Under the pieces are notes generated by a model. It saw only the letters and a list, made by a program, of their open reading frames with translations, ran no database searches and was not told the origin of the DNA. Position numbers and translations under genes: made by a program. From contig NC_088780.1 in NCBI RefSeq assembly GCF_958450345.1, positions 2,974,501 to 3,038,500 on the forward strand: a DNA stretch of 64,000 bases, in the 5' to 3' direction. Source of the DNA: Calliphora vicina (Eukaryota > Arthropoda > Insecta > Diptera > Calliphoridae). Shown in pieces: positions 12,690 through 24,270 of the stretch. Each line of letters opens with the position of its first letter. Within the stretch, counting starts at the first letter, position 1.

Positions 12690-13068
12690 AAACTAAGCTC
12701 CTAATTAGCATATAGTATGAAATGAATTTGACTTTGATTTTTTTCTATTTACTATAAGAGAAAAATATGTCACGTATGGTATGTCACGTACTATATTAAA
12801 TACTATTTATTATAAAATCATCCAAAGATTGTTTTTATTTAAATATGATGGATTGTAAAGGAAAAATATTTGGTTTTGTGTAAGAAATTAAAAGAAAACA
12901 TAACGACTCTCACGATTCGCAAATTTTCGGATATTTCTACATGTACCTCAAAATTACTTGAATGGAACATAAAGACTAATTATTTTTCAGATAATCTTAT
13001 TTTTGCAAAATCTATTCCACTCTATAGGGGTACAAATATCACATACGATGACATGGAATTGCCCTTAT
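12690..13068. mobile_element. MITE with TGGGCAATTCCA termini, left-truncated copy
   Basis: It aligns by eye with the second half of the complete copy at 49522-50288: 'GAAATGAATTTGACTTTGAT', the repeated GTCACGTA words at about 12768-12795, 'AAAATCATCCAAAGATTGTT', 'GCAAAATCTATTCCACTCTA' and the final TGGAATTGCCC. The open frame across 12870-13076 begins with a non-ATG codon and is part of this repeat, so it is not called as a gene. Confidence 0.6.
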
Positions 13069-13069
13069 A

Positions 13070-14430
13070 TAGATGAGCATAGCTAAATAAGACTTAGAAT
13101 TTCCTAAGAGTCAATACTATAAATGTAGTATATAGATTAATATTGATATGTAGTGGTGAATTATATAACAATGTATTCTATTTTATCACTTTTCTCAACT
13201 TAAGTCTTCAGGGAGTTAATCCATTTGGCAAGTGAGGCATTCAAGTGTAACGAAGAATATGTTAGAATTTCCATTTATTCCACAACTGATTCAATATTTA
13301 GAATTAAATGCATTTATTTGTTGTCAAGGTTTAGCTATTTCCAAAAACATATTTAGTTACTGGTGATGATATGTATTTTACTGCAAATTTTGACAATTTA
13401 ATTTCAGTACAATAACTTTTTAAATACTTTAAATAATACATATTAAATACTATTAAGTATAAATTTATAAATATAGTTATCTTCTCCATTATTCATCTAT
13501 TACCATCTCTACGTTACCTGTTACATTAGATTTACACTTCTAACTTATGTATAGGTAGTAGATAGATATACCTGTATGTTTGTATGTATTTATGTATGTA
13601 TTATACACGTAAATGTTATTAAGTTTTCTTTACAATGATACATGCGAGAGTAACTAAATAAATTTTATTGAAGTTTAAGTAAAACTTAATTAACGTAATA
13701 CATGAAGAAAGAAACTCTTATGTCGATGTCAATCTAAGACATGAAAATGTGCTTATTTATACATGTGTGTATCTGTATCTGCTGCTCATACAGATACATG
13801 TACTCGGAATACGTTAAAATTAAATTGGATTTTAATTAAAATACGTAATTAACAAAAAAGAGTTTATAAATATTAAATAAACTGTAACTAGATTGTGCTC
13901 GAAACACAACACAATTAATTCCTAGAATATTAAACAAGAATCTGAAAATGAAGTTATATTTAGCAATGAAGAGAATTTTGCCAGCTGACAATGAAAATGG
14001 TTGTCATTAATTACAACTCTATTTATATTTAATTTAGATGGATTTATAAATATTCATCTTTAAGAAATGTTTAGTTGATCTAGCTGTGTGGAAGAGTAGA
14101 TTACATCCAAAATACAAAATCAAAATCAAACCATAATATTTGTTAGTGTCCTAAGGAGTAGTTCAATAGAAAGTAGCAAATCTAAATAACTACACATTTT
14201 TTTCTTTAGGGATGATCCATCCCAAATCGGACAGCAATTGGAGTTATCATATCCAATTTTAACAAAATTTACAACAGTTATTATGTATTTCAAGTGTGTA
14301 TCAAATCACAGACTTTTTTAAAAATTTAAAAAAAAAAATTAAAAAGTAACTTATACATACAAGAGTGGGCCATTAAGTCCGCGAATTATTCCCGGCTCTT
14401 AACTGTAAGGGCAACACTTCTGTCAAAATA
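13070..14430. other. AT-rich intergenic DNA, nothing recognised
   Basis: No exon, terminus or RNA gene is recognised. A short GTAT run occurs near 13575-13600. Confidence 0.45.
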
Positions 14431-14439
14431 TGAACAAGC

Positions 14440-14980
14440 TGCGTCATTTAGTTTGTGTTTGCTGCCATTGATAGCACACTACCTCGTGCCTAGAGAAGAA
14501 ATTAGAAAAAATGAATTTCGTCTGCTAATTAATCATTATTTTTTGCGGAAAAAACCTTCACTCAAATAAAGACTAAGCTTGATAAATACTATGAAAACTC
14601 TGCACCACCAATTTTAATTGTAAAAAAAGTGGTTTACTGAATTTCACCCAGTTGAGGTGTTTACACCCGAAACAATTTAAAAATCACGATATGGTGTTGG
14701 CCGATCCGAGATTGAATGTGCGAGAGATTGTCGAAGCAATAGGCATCTCAGGTGGCTCAGTGGTTTCAATTTAGAATGCACACCTGGGTATGAGAAAGTT
14801 TTCCGTAAGATGGCTGCTGCGTTTGCTCACAATCGGATGCAGTTTACATACCAAAAATCCATGAATTAGGCTACTTCCGCCATATTCTCCGAATTTAGCC
14901 CCGAGAGACTATTTCTTGATTTCAAACCTGAAGAAAGAAAGAGACTTGACTTTAACGATGAATTTATCTCATAAAAAATA
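14440..14980 (+). pseudogene. Decayed mariner transposase fragment
   Basis: Translation across several frames gives mariner-like pieces in the right order: a helix-turn-helix piece near 14517-14640 ('INHYFLRKK', 'KWFTEFHPVEV'), then 'VLADPRLNVREIVEAIG' with 'ISGGSV' near 14693-14765, then 'YSPNLAPRDYFLISNLK' near 14880-14930. The last matches the 'YSPDLAPSDYHLF' region that carries the final catalytic Asp in mariner enzymes. Frameshifts, stops and a deletion of most of the catalytic domain make it non-functional. Only the superfamily is certain. Confidence 0.75.
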
Positions 14981-15070
14981 CCTATTTTTTTTTACCTTGA
15001 CAAATCATATTGTACAGAGCTCAAATAGTCTCCATGTTGCAAAATAAAATATTTTTTATCCGAAAACATA

Positions 15071-15663
15071 TCGCACTCGTTCAACAATACTGTATTAACT
15101 CAAAATTTTTAAAAATTCACTTTTTGAAGAAATTAACTAACAACATCAATATCTATCTACTGTAAACATTTCAACGTATTCCGATTACTCTTTCTTCTCG
15201 AAAATCACATTTGAGACCATTTTCGTGATAATTAGTGACTACCTTGTATCAACAAAAATGTATTATTTTGAATTAATACAAAAATTTAAATAGAAATACA
15301 TCGTATATTTTCATAAAAAAATTTATTATTTTGAATTGAGCCTTTATTCAAGTTAAAAATAATCAAATTGTTTTATTTAAATTTGGTTGTATTTTGAGTT
15401 GATACTGTTTTGTTGATAAAATAATACAAAAAAATATCGAGAAGTTTCATAAAAATGGTATTAACTCAAAAAAAAGATTTATTTTGTAATATGTAATTGC
15501 AAAAATTAAAAAAAAACAATGTAAATATATTTTCAAATGGAATTTGCTTAATATGATGTAATCGGATTTTCAAATTCTCTTAAAATGTAATCACAAACAG
15601 TTTTTGGCCTCTACTGAACATTTTAAAATTTTGAGTTAATACAGTTTTGTTGAACGAGTGCGA
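15071..15663. mobile_element. MITE with about 45 bp terminal inverted repeats and a TA target (593 bp)
   Basis: Left terminus TCGCACTCGTTCAACAATAC, continuing TGTATTAACTCAAAATTTTT, is mirrored at the right end (AAAATTTTGAGTTAATACAG then TTTTGTTGAACGAGTGCGA). A TA lies on each outside. The interior repeats the same 'GAGTTGATACTGTTTTGTTG' and 'TTATTTTGAATT' words, suggesting internal duplication. There is no open frame. It sits 90 bp after the mariner relic. TA duplication suggests mobilisation by a Tc1/mariner-type transposase. Confidence 0.75.
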
Positions 15664-17210
15664 TATGTTTCATTCAAAGAGTCACGGAGTACATAACTGC
15701 ATACAACTTTTAAACTGTATAAGAGATATGCTTTGAAAGATAAATATATGTCCTTTAATATTTTATGAATAATTTACATTTCTCTCAAAATTCAATTCTT
15801 GAGTTATAAAATTCAAAAATCTATATCTCAAAAACTACATTTTTAAATTATAAAAAAATATATGTTGTTGACTAGAACTGTTTCAATTTAACCACTCGCG
15901 GTGTGTATAAATACATAAATATCACAACTCTAAAGAAAAATGTTTGTTTGAAACATATTCTAGGAAAAACGATTTATTATTCATTTTAAAAACTGCAGAA
16001 ATATCTAACAAACCATAAACGACAGCATTTTTATATACATACAAGAACATGTTTAAATAGGAAAGGAAACTTATTTTATATTGGTACAACAACAAAACTT
16101 GAAAGTTATTTTGCTGTAATAATAAAACTTTCTTTCTTTAAATTATAAATGCCACAATTATAAACAAAAAGTTGTAAGTATATTATACTAAAAGTTACCA
16201 GTGTATTATAAATAAGGCGACCAATTTAAATTCAAATTAGTTTGAGCATCCATTGCATTCAAAATTTATGTAGTTCGTTACATATAAATATTAACTTTGC
16301 CATATTATTTTTAGATTTTTATCCCTTCGTTTATTTATGCAGCTTTAAGCGGCTTACGAATTTAAATTCATTGCTCATATTTAAGTGTTTTCTCTATTAT
16401 TTTTTTTTTTGTTGTTTTGTTAGGTTTCTTTTTGTTTTCCTTTATTGCGCTTAATAGTTGTAATCCAACTTTTTACAGTTAAATAAACCATACGAATTCA
16501 TTAAAAATAAATTCGCTGCTAGAATACGACGACTACTGCCAGCAATGGAGGGTGACTAACAAATACACAAACTGTTGAGGTTAGGGGAGGGGAAGAGAAG
16601 AGAAAACAAGCAGCCGCTGAAGTATTTAACAAGTTTTACATAATCCCATCAAAAATATACTTGTGCCAGCGTAAAATTTTTCGAATGTGTTGGTTTTCAA
16701 ATTGTTTTGGATTCCCCGTGGCGTATGAGTGTTGAATTATTTTTTAATTTCTGTTTCCATCAAGGGAAAACACTGGGGCGTATGAGTCATAAATTAATTA
16801 TTTAATACCAAAGAAAATATTTTAATAATATTAATAAATGTTAGATTAGGCAAATGAATTTTAAAATGTTGTTGAGTTTTATACTAAATAAAATAGTATA
16901 TGCAACTTATCTCTGTTATTTCTTTAAATTAATTATATAAGTTTATTAAGGTTTAGAATTTACTTTATTTATGTGGCCAGTTACATCCCACTTAAATATT
17001 TTATTTTTTTTGTAGGAAAAAGATTTACTAATCTTTTTCCTACAATTTATTGTTTATTTGTGTGTATTTCATTTCATTAAAATTCAGCAGAACTTGAAGA
17101 ATTTTCTAAATCTCTAGCAATTAATTAGAAACTTTTGTGTGCCTTCTTAAACACAATTAATAAACATCTGCCGGCCCTACTCGCATATATACGAAAGCAG
17201 CCATAAAATT
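15664..17210. other. AT-rich intergenic DNA with one perfect hairpin
   Basis: No gene is visible. A perfect 15 bp inverted repeat with a 4-base loop lies at 17011-17044 (TGTAGGAAAAAGATT, loop TACT, reverse complement). A purine-rich GGGGAGGGGAAGAGAAGAGA run is at about 16584-16603. Nothing else is recognised. Confidence 0.45.
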
Positions 17211-17214
17211 AGTT

Positions 17215-17590
17215 TGTAATGTTTGACATCAATATATCGGAAATTCTCCCGGCTCGTCCACAAATGGCTGAGATATAAAAAAAACAAGGACAACCTCGAT
17301 TTTTGACCTATTTTTTATCTACATACATCAGGATTAATACATATATACTGGATATCCAATAATAGATATTTCAAAAACATTTGCAATGGCCAAAGTTAGT
17401 TGGACCTACAATGGGTCAAAATCGGGAAAAATATTTTTTACCTCGTTTTTTTTAATATCATTTGTTGGAAACAAATGTTTTCGCTAATAAATTAGAAAAA
17501 ATAATTTTTGAAAAAAAAATTTTTATTTTAAAGTATAATTTGGTGGTATTTAAGATTCGGCACAGCCGGATATAGCTCTTTTACTTATTT
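17215..17590 (+). repeat. Dispersed repeat family A, partial copy
   Basis: It contains the ordered family A blocks: 'GGAAATTCTCCCGGCTC', 'GGACAACCTCGATTTTTGAC', 'ATATCCAATAATAGATATTTC', 'TTGGACCTACAATGGGTC', then an A/T tract and the terminus GATTCGGCACAGCCGGATATAGC. The 5' third is missing. Confidence 0.6.
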
Positions 17591-17999
17591 TAATATAATT
17601 GAATTTGTTTGCAATTTATTTTCTATTTGTCCTTATTTAGCTGTGATTTGTTCTATCAATAACGATTTGAATAGAAGAAACATTTACCAAAAGTGAGCCT
17701 TACAAATTAGTATCAGAAATCATTCGAAAACATTTTTAAAACTGAGTGTTTTTTATAAGTTCGACTCACTTTTCATTCGTCCAAAAATTGTTTTAAATTT
17801 TAACTCTCTATCACATAATGACATTTTGTGATTTTGCATTTTAAAAGAAATATTATTAGCTTAGTCTTTACGGGAGAAACAAAAATACTTTCAAAAATCT
17901 TTTGTTTTAATCTGTTAATGGAGTTTTATTACTTTACTATAATTTATAATGATAAATAATTACAGATTTGAACAAGTGCGTTGGCGATTTATAACATTT

Positions 18000-18700
18000 T
18001 TATGACCTTCGCCATGAGTGGCATTTCGTTTGTAATTTCTACATTTTTCATTTGAGACCGCACAAAGTATATATGTATCTATATTCTGAATCGTTATAGA
18101 TAGCGAAGTCGATATAGCTATGTCCGTCTGTATATTGAAATTAACTTTCCGTAGACCCCAAATAACTTAAATACATGATTCATACATCAATATGTCGGGA
18201 ATTCTTCCGGCTCCGTTGCTATTTAAAATCAACAAAATCGGCCCATAAATGGATGAGATATATGGACAAAACCGGGACAACCTCGATTTTTCCCTACTGT
18301 TTGATCTATATCTGGATTACTAAGTCATTAATATAGACAATGTGGATATCTAATGATAGATATTTCAAAGTCCATTGCAACGATGTATATAAGGCTATAT
18401 ATAGTAAGTTGGACCTACAATGGTTCAAAATCGGGAAAAATTTGTCATTAATTATTTTTCCAAAATTTTTTTTTTTTTAAATTAAAAAAAAAATTTTTTA
18501 AAAACAATTTGGAAAAAAAAAATTTTAAAAACAATTTAAAAAAAAAATTAAATTTTTTTTTATATTTAAAAAAATTTGGAAAAAAAATTTTTAAAAAAAA
18601 TTTTAATTTTTTTTAATATTTAAACAAAAAATTTATGTATAATTTTGTGAAGGGTTTGTAAGATTCGTCACAGCCGAATATAACTTTCTTACTTGTTTCG
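18000..18700 (+). repeat. Dispersed repeat family A, near full-length copy
   Basis: It runs from 'TTCGCCATGAGTGGCATTTC' through 'AAGTATATATGTATC', 'GCTATGTCCGTCTGTAT', 'GGACAACCTCGATTTTTCCC', 'TTGGACCTACAATGG' and a roughly 170 bp AAAATTTTTT tract to 'AGATTCGTCACAGCCGAATA' and TTACTTGTTT. There is no open frame. This copy gives the clearest view of the family's left end. Confidence 0.65.
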
Positions 18701-19635
18701 TTTTAACTCTGTTATTTGATTTAAAGTCTCTATTGCCACTAAAGTTGCTCTTAATAGCCAACGTTTTTGATATTAGTTTGTAGCCGAGATGATAATAAAT
18801 TTTAAAATGATATTTACTTACAAAATTATGATTTAATTTTTTTATTAAATTTAATTCTAAAAACTATTAAATTAAACATGTTTCACTCTATTATACATTT
18901 AATAAAGTAGTTATACTCAATTTCCTTTAACTGAGACAAAAATTATGCAACTTTGAGGGAAAATAAATGGACATAGCACTTTTGCATACCACAGTATATC
19001 AATGAGAAAAAAACGAAATAATTGTAAATGGATTTTCAGCAAGCAGTATAAATTAACCTGTGATAATGCTTTGTATTAAAATATAAATTTTCATACAAAG
19101 TAGACTTATAATTTAACAAAATTTCCCGATTTATTGGTATCTGAATTGGTCAAAATTGGCTATGCATAAAGTAAGCATTGAATTCGAATTAATTTTCATT
19201 ATTTTGCCTGCAATCGCCAGCAAAGAACTTCTTTAAAAACTTCTTCAATTATCCTCGCAAAACAAATAGAAATGAATCCAGTTCAGTGTTGAATGTTTGA
19301 CATATGTAATGACATTTCTCTGAACGAATTAAGGACACAAACAAACACGCCTTTATTTGCTAAAGTGAACGTACATATACATATATGTATGTATGTGCTA
19401 ATGAATAATTTTTGTAATATTTTTTGTGTCTTTGTTGTAAGATTTCTTTAAGCTAATTACAGTAATTCTTGACATTCGTTTACAACACACAGTAACACTG
19501 ACATGCATGTGATGATATGTAGTTGTGAAAATAAATACTCACACATGCAGACATTTGTTACCAAACATTAGGATGGTACCATTTATAGGTCAAAAGAAAA
19601 AATTTGTATATTCTCTTCCAAAATCATGCTTCAAT
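18701..19635. other. AT-rich intergenic DNA, nothing recognised
   Basis: No exon or repeat terminus is recognised. A short ACATATACATATATGTATGTATG run is near 19373-19395. Confidence 0.45.
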
Positions 19636-19637
19636 AG

Positions 19638-20221
19638 TATTACGTTTTAACCTTTTCAAAACGTTGGTTTATTTCCTTTTAATAAAGCGGATACTTTTGA
19701 TTGCAAATAAAAGACGTTTAGTAGTTTAAAAATTGTAACAACTCTTTATTTATTTAAAATGTACAACAATAGATTCAAATAGTCACTCAGTGTTTTTTAT
19801 ACACGATTATAAATTCGCAGAAATACAGACACACTCTATAATGTACTTGAATTCACTTGAAAATACAGCACACTTTAAGGCACTCATTTGATGTTTATTC
19901 GAATAGCGTCTCTGATAAACTGAGCTCACGACTGCAACCATGGCCACTATTTATACATACGCCATCTCTGGTGAACTTTCTACAATGTTCTTTAACTGTC
20001 AAAAATATATTCCAAAGCTTTCGAATTCGAATATACGAGTCGCAGCAAACATTCAGCGTTGCCATACTTACGATCAATGATCAACTGAAAGTTTTTATTC
20101 AATGTTAATAATGTCCACAGATATGTTACAGTTTGAGAGGCACTGCTATTTGAAAGCATTATGCAACTTTAAATCAGCCGTTAAAAACGTTATATTTGAA
20201 TTCAAGTACAATTTAGTAACC
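19638..20221 (-). mobile_element. Solo LTR (about 584 bp)
   Basis: It has the same internal order as the LTRs at 23212 (reversed) and 31106: an AAACGTTGGTTTATTTCC block, AACTCTTTATTTATTT, the ACACTTTAAGGCACTC region, the GCGTCTCTGATAAACTGAGC region, the GCCATCTCTGG region, and an end GAATTCAAGTACAATTTAG. Its termini have drifted: TATTACG instead of TGTTACG, and TAACC instead of TAACA. The ATAT duplication is no longer clear on the left, so this is the oldest-looking copy. Open frames on both strands inside it are LTR sequence. Confidence 0.75.
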
Positions 20222-21194
20222 ATATTATGATTTCTAAACATTCGAAAATTCTTCTCAAAATTTATATTTTTTAATTCTTAAAAATGGTTTGTTTGGATTT
20301 TGGAGTTGCTATTAGTTTCTTACATAGTATTCTGTTGAAATATTTGTTTAACGTTTTCCAAATTCCTTTCAATTACATACATACAATTTTAATTAAAGCC
20401 ACCCTAATATATTTACAAACAGATGAACTTAAATACAAAAAATAAAAAAAATCCACATATTTCAACTTGTATCCCCATATGCATGTGAAACTGAGTTTAC
20501 ACAATATCTAACTACTTGATGTTTGCACAGGCACAAATCTGTTTGTTGTAAAACAAAAACAGAAAGAAAAAAATTGTTGGTTCATTAAAATTTCACGCAA
20601 AATGGTGGCAGCTAATTTATTTGTTTGTCTCTTGCTCTGCACCACAACATGCCACAAAAGCACACATACAGTCACACAAACTGACAGCGTCTCACACATA
20701 AACATATAGAAACAGTTTAAGCCAAGTAATATGATGCATGTCCCGCTATATACTTATGATGAGAGTGTGTCTGTGTGCAATTAACAGTGTGAGTAATTGA
20801 AAGACAATGAGTGTGTGTGTGTGGGAGGGTATGTTTTTTTTTGGTTGTAACCATTAAATATCTAAAGAACACAGGTGAAATTCATGACATACCTGCCAGC
20901 ACATACATTTACACCCCAACACAACATATGAGATTTAACAATTGTTCTGGTTTTAAGTTTCTCTATTCACTTTAGGTTGCTTTAGCTTTGGTTTTAGTTG
21001 TGTTTTTTGTTTCTTGTATTTATCTTGCTGCTGCTGTTGATAATGATGTTGCTTTGGTTATTTTTGTTATTTATTTGTTTTACCTGTTAGAAGAAAGTGA
21101 TGAACTTTTAAAAGTCACACACATACGTATGAGAAAAATCAAAAATTTTGGAGAATTTAAAAAAAAATATTTTTTTTTGCTGATGTAAGAAGTT
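20222..21194. other. AT-rich intergenic DNA with a GT run
   Basis: No gene is visible. A (GT)n run lies at about 20806-20822. CCACCCTAAT at about 20401-20410 resembles the right end of foldback copy 1, but no partner arm was found. Confidence 0.4.
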
Positions 21195-21297
21195 TAAAGA
21201 ACAAATTGTTTTTTAGATATGTACTCTTATTTTTGCAAAATCTATTGCGCTCACTAGGAGTACAAATGTCACGTACGATGGAATTGCCCATATGTCA
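21195..21297. mobile_element. Fragment of the TGGGCAATTCCA MITE (right end)
   Basis: It matches the last 100 bp of the element at 49522-50288: 'CTCTTATTTTTGCAAAATCT', 'GTACAAATGTCACGTACGATGG' and 'GGAATTGCCCATATG'. It ends at the same terminus; the rest is absent. Confidence 0.6.
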
Positions 21298-21526
21298 CTA
21301 ATTTTTTAATTTCGAAACACAAAAGAAATGCAATCTATCTGTATTCAGTTTCAAGTATTTCCAAACTTTTTTTATAGTAGATATTTGGGAAATTCTATTA
21401 CAATAGATTAAAAAGCAACATTAATATAGACACAATTAAGCAAATATAATTGGGTTTGTTATATATAAAAGATTTAAATAATGTAATATGTATTACGTAT
21501 AATTTCTTAAACACCTGTTATTTTTA

Positions 21527-22478
21527 TACCCTTCAACATGAGTGGCAAGGGTATATATAAGTTTGTCATTCCGTTTGCGATCCCACAAAGTATATACACA
21601 CCGTTACAAAAGTATACATACGATCGACTTATTGTGCTTTTTTGTAAATATCTATTATATAAAAATACAAGGCCTGACCCGCTCACTGATGAGTCAGTGA
21701 ATGAAAGAGTCAGGCCTTGTATTTTTATATAATAGATGTTTAACAAAAAGCCCAATTAGTCGATCGTATGTATATTCTGGATCGTTGTAGATACCGAAGT
21801 TGATATAGCTATGCCTGTCTGTCCGTCTGTATGTTGAAATCAAATGACTTACATACATGATTCATACCGGATATATTGATATCCGGTTCAGTTTCCATTT
21901 AAAATCGAGAAAATATATGGAAAAACCAGGGAAACCTAAATTTTTTACATATTTTTTAATATATCTAAGTCAATAATATAGACAATTTGGATATCAAATG
22001 ATAAATATTTCAAAGACATTTGCAACGACGTATATAACGACATAGTATGTCGGATCTACAATGGGTCAAAATTGGGAAAAATATTTTTTAACCCGATTTT
22101 ATTTCACCCAAAAAAAATTCTGAGATATAAGAAAAAAACCAGGACAACCTCGATTTTTGACCTATTTCAGATCTATATCTGGATTACTAAGTCATTAATA
22201 TAGCCCAACTATTGGTCAAAATCGGGGAAAATATTTTTTACCCGAATTTTTTTTTTCACCAAAAAATTTTTTTGTCATAAAATTTTTTTGGTGAAAAAAA
22301 ATTTAAAAAACAAAAATTTTGTCATCAAATTTTTTTGCTAATATGTAAATTAAAAAAAATTTAAATTTTTTTTTAAATTTTGTTTACCCAAAAATATTTA
22401 AAATTTGTATTTTAACGTATAATTTGGTGAAGGGTATATAAGATTCGGCACAGCCGAATATAGCTCACTTACTTGTTT
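21527..22478 (+). repeat. Dispersed repeat family A, long copy containing a 162 bp palindrome
   Basis: It starts 'CCCTTCAACATGAGTGGCAA' and continues through 'GATCCCACAAAGTATATAC', 'CTATGCCTGTCTGTCCGTCTGT', 'GATATCAAATGATAAATATTTC', 'CTACAATGGGTCAAAATTGG' and a long AAAATTTTT region. It ends 'AGATTCGGCACAGCCGAATATAG' with TTACTTGTTT. Part of the middle is duplicated, since the 'GACAACCTCGATTTTTGACC' and 'GGTCAAAATCGGG' blocks appear twice. The palindrome at 21613-21774 interrupts the usual left part. Open frames on both strands here come from the palindrome. Confidence 0.7.
21613..21774. repeat. Long snapback palindrome, 66 bp arms and 30 bp loop
   Basis: Left arm 21613-21678 and right arm 21709-21774 are reverse complements with only about five mismatches or shifts; the inner 29 bp (ending GGCCTGAC) match perfectly. 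The 30 bp spacer 21679-21708 itself carries a small hairpin, CACTGA-TGAG-TCAGTG. As RNA it would fold into a long stem in the size range of a small-RNA precursor. As DNA it is a cruciform-prone site. No function is assigned. Confidence 0.85.
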
Positions 22479-23207
22479 AAATATGTGTTAGTATGTATTT
22501 ATAAATTCATGTTGTATATTTTCCTAACTAAAATTAAAACCCATTTTGGGCTTCATACAAATGAATCTCTACTAAATATAAACGTGTACGTATGAGTAAT
22601 ATGTACTGATTTTAATCACTTGTATTCATACTAATTTAATTAGAAAATCTTATTTTAAATGCTATTTTACTTCAAAAGCATTTCTACTTAATATAATAAC
22701 ATATACTTATACATAAGCAGATGTTTTGGTACACAAAAACATACACACAAATTCAAATAATACGTTTTTTTTATACACAGTATTATTTATGTATGTATGT
22801 CTGTGTAGATGAGTGTGTTTTTTTATTTAAGAAATTTTAATTAAAAAATGTTTACAATTTATCCAAAAAAGAGAAAAAAGAAACTTTTTAATTTTTCATG
22901 TACAGATTTAGCCAGGTGAAATGATTTACGCAAGTTTCAGACACATTGTGGTAAAGTCTTTAATAATCTACATAGTAAAAATGATTACACAAAATAAAAA
23001 CAAAAGTTAATTATATTTTCACAGGTTAAATTTGTTAATACGTCTGTATGTAAAAAATAGTAACAAATATGTATCCTTTAAACTAATGTTCTGATTAAAA
23101 AATAATAATAAGTTTTCAGAAAATTGAACATATAATTGCCATGTATGCAAACATATTGCAACCATAATTATTCATGTTTTATTCAAATCGAATATAAATT
23201 TATTAAC
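22479..23207. other. AT-rich intergenic DNA, nothing recognised
   Basis: No gene, repeat terminus or RNA is recognised. Confidence 0.45.
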
Positions 23208-23211
23208 ATAT

Positions 23212-23793
23212 TGTTACGAAATTGTACTTGAATTCAAACATAACGATTTTAATGGCTGATTTAAAAGTAGCATAATGCTTTCAAATAACAGTGCTGTAAT
23301 AGCAAACTGTAACATGGGCATTATTTAAATAAAATCTTTCAGTTGATTTGATCGCAAGTTGGTAACGCTGTATTCGAATTCGAATATTCAGTTAAAGAAT
23401 ATTGTAGAAAGCACACCACAGATGGCGTATGTATTAGTAAGATCTAGAATATTCGAATTTTGACAGTTAAAGAACGATCTAGAGTGCAGATGGCAGTGTT
23501 AGTTAGTTAGTTAGTGGCAGAGGTTGCAGTCGTGAGTCAGTTTATCAGAGACGCTTTTCGAATAAACATCAACTGAGTGTCTTAAAGTGTGTTGTGTTTT
23601 TCAAGTAAATTCGTGTACATTATAAATTGTGTCTGTATTTCTGCGAATTTACAAACGTGTATAAAAAACATTGAGTGACTATTTAATTCTGTTGTTGTTG
23701 TACATTTGAATAAATAAAGAGTAAAAAAATCAAAAGTATCCGGTTTATTTAAAGGAAATAAACCAAACGTTTTGAAAAGGTTAAAACGTAACA
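23212..23793 (+). mobile_element. Solo LTR (582 bp), ATAT duplication
   Basis: TGTTACGAAATTGTACTTG at the left and AAAACGTAACA at the right are flanked by ATAT (23208-23211 and 23794-23797). In this direction AATAAATAAAGAG lies near the 3' end, as expected for a polyadenylation signal in the LTR, so this is probably the element's sense strand. A TTAGTTAGTTAGTTAG run lies at about 23500-23515. There is no internal region or partner LTR nearby. The family resembles gypsy-type elements that prefer ATAT targets. Confidence 0.8.
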
Positions 23794-23869
23794 ATATTTA
23801 AAATTTCCCCGGTTATTCCAGTTTAGCAAAATATATGTATATAAAACCCGAACAATTATTAATTCGTTA

Positions 23870-24270
23870 GACTAAAATAAATTCGGTACAGATTCCATAT
23901 GATAGCCTGGCTAGATTTCAGCAGATCATAATAGGTGGAACCATTTTGTTCCCACCAATTACAGGGCATTACCTTAGCGCCATAGAAGTTTGTCTTTGAT
24001 GTCGATTGGGCTGGTTGGTTGGGCTTCAAACTCGATATATTACGCTTCGAGTTACCTTAATTGATCCATTTTTCATTGTAGGTAATAGGTAAAAATGAAG
24101 TTTTTGCTTGAGTAGCTCCCAATGACCGCAAAAACCATCTCTTGGACAATGAAACCAATGGATTGCTCACCATAAGCTTTGGTAAGCAATCGGTGTGCTT
24201 CAGCTGCACTTTTTTTCAAATCAATGAAGTAAAGCAAAACTTCCCATTTATTGGCTCAAAATTCGTCATT
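23870..24270 (-). pseudogene. Decayed mariner transposase, internally deleted
   Basis: The reverse strand reads a mariner core piece 'KPNQPAQSTSKTNFYGAKVM', then 'WWEQNGSTYYDLLKSSQAI', equivalent to the 'GQPAESTSRPNIHGSKVMLCIWWDQKGVVYYELLKPNQTI' region of mariners. It is preceded by remains of the N-terminal DNA-binding part near 24100-24270. The section between is lost and stops interrupt the frame. It is closely similar to the relics at 26790 and 57310, so the three form one local subfamily. Confidence 0.75.

Noticed and set aside
21675..21716. Possible hammerhead ribozyme (CTGATGAG ... GAAA in a stem)
   Set aside because: CTGATGA and GAAA are present inside a stem, but there is no room for stem I, stem II would be at most 3 bp, and the cleavage-site triplet is not placed correctly.
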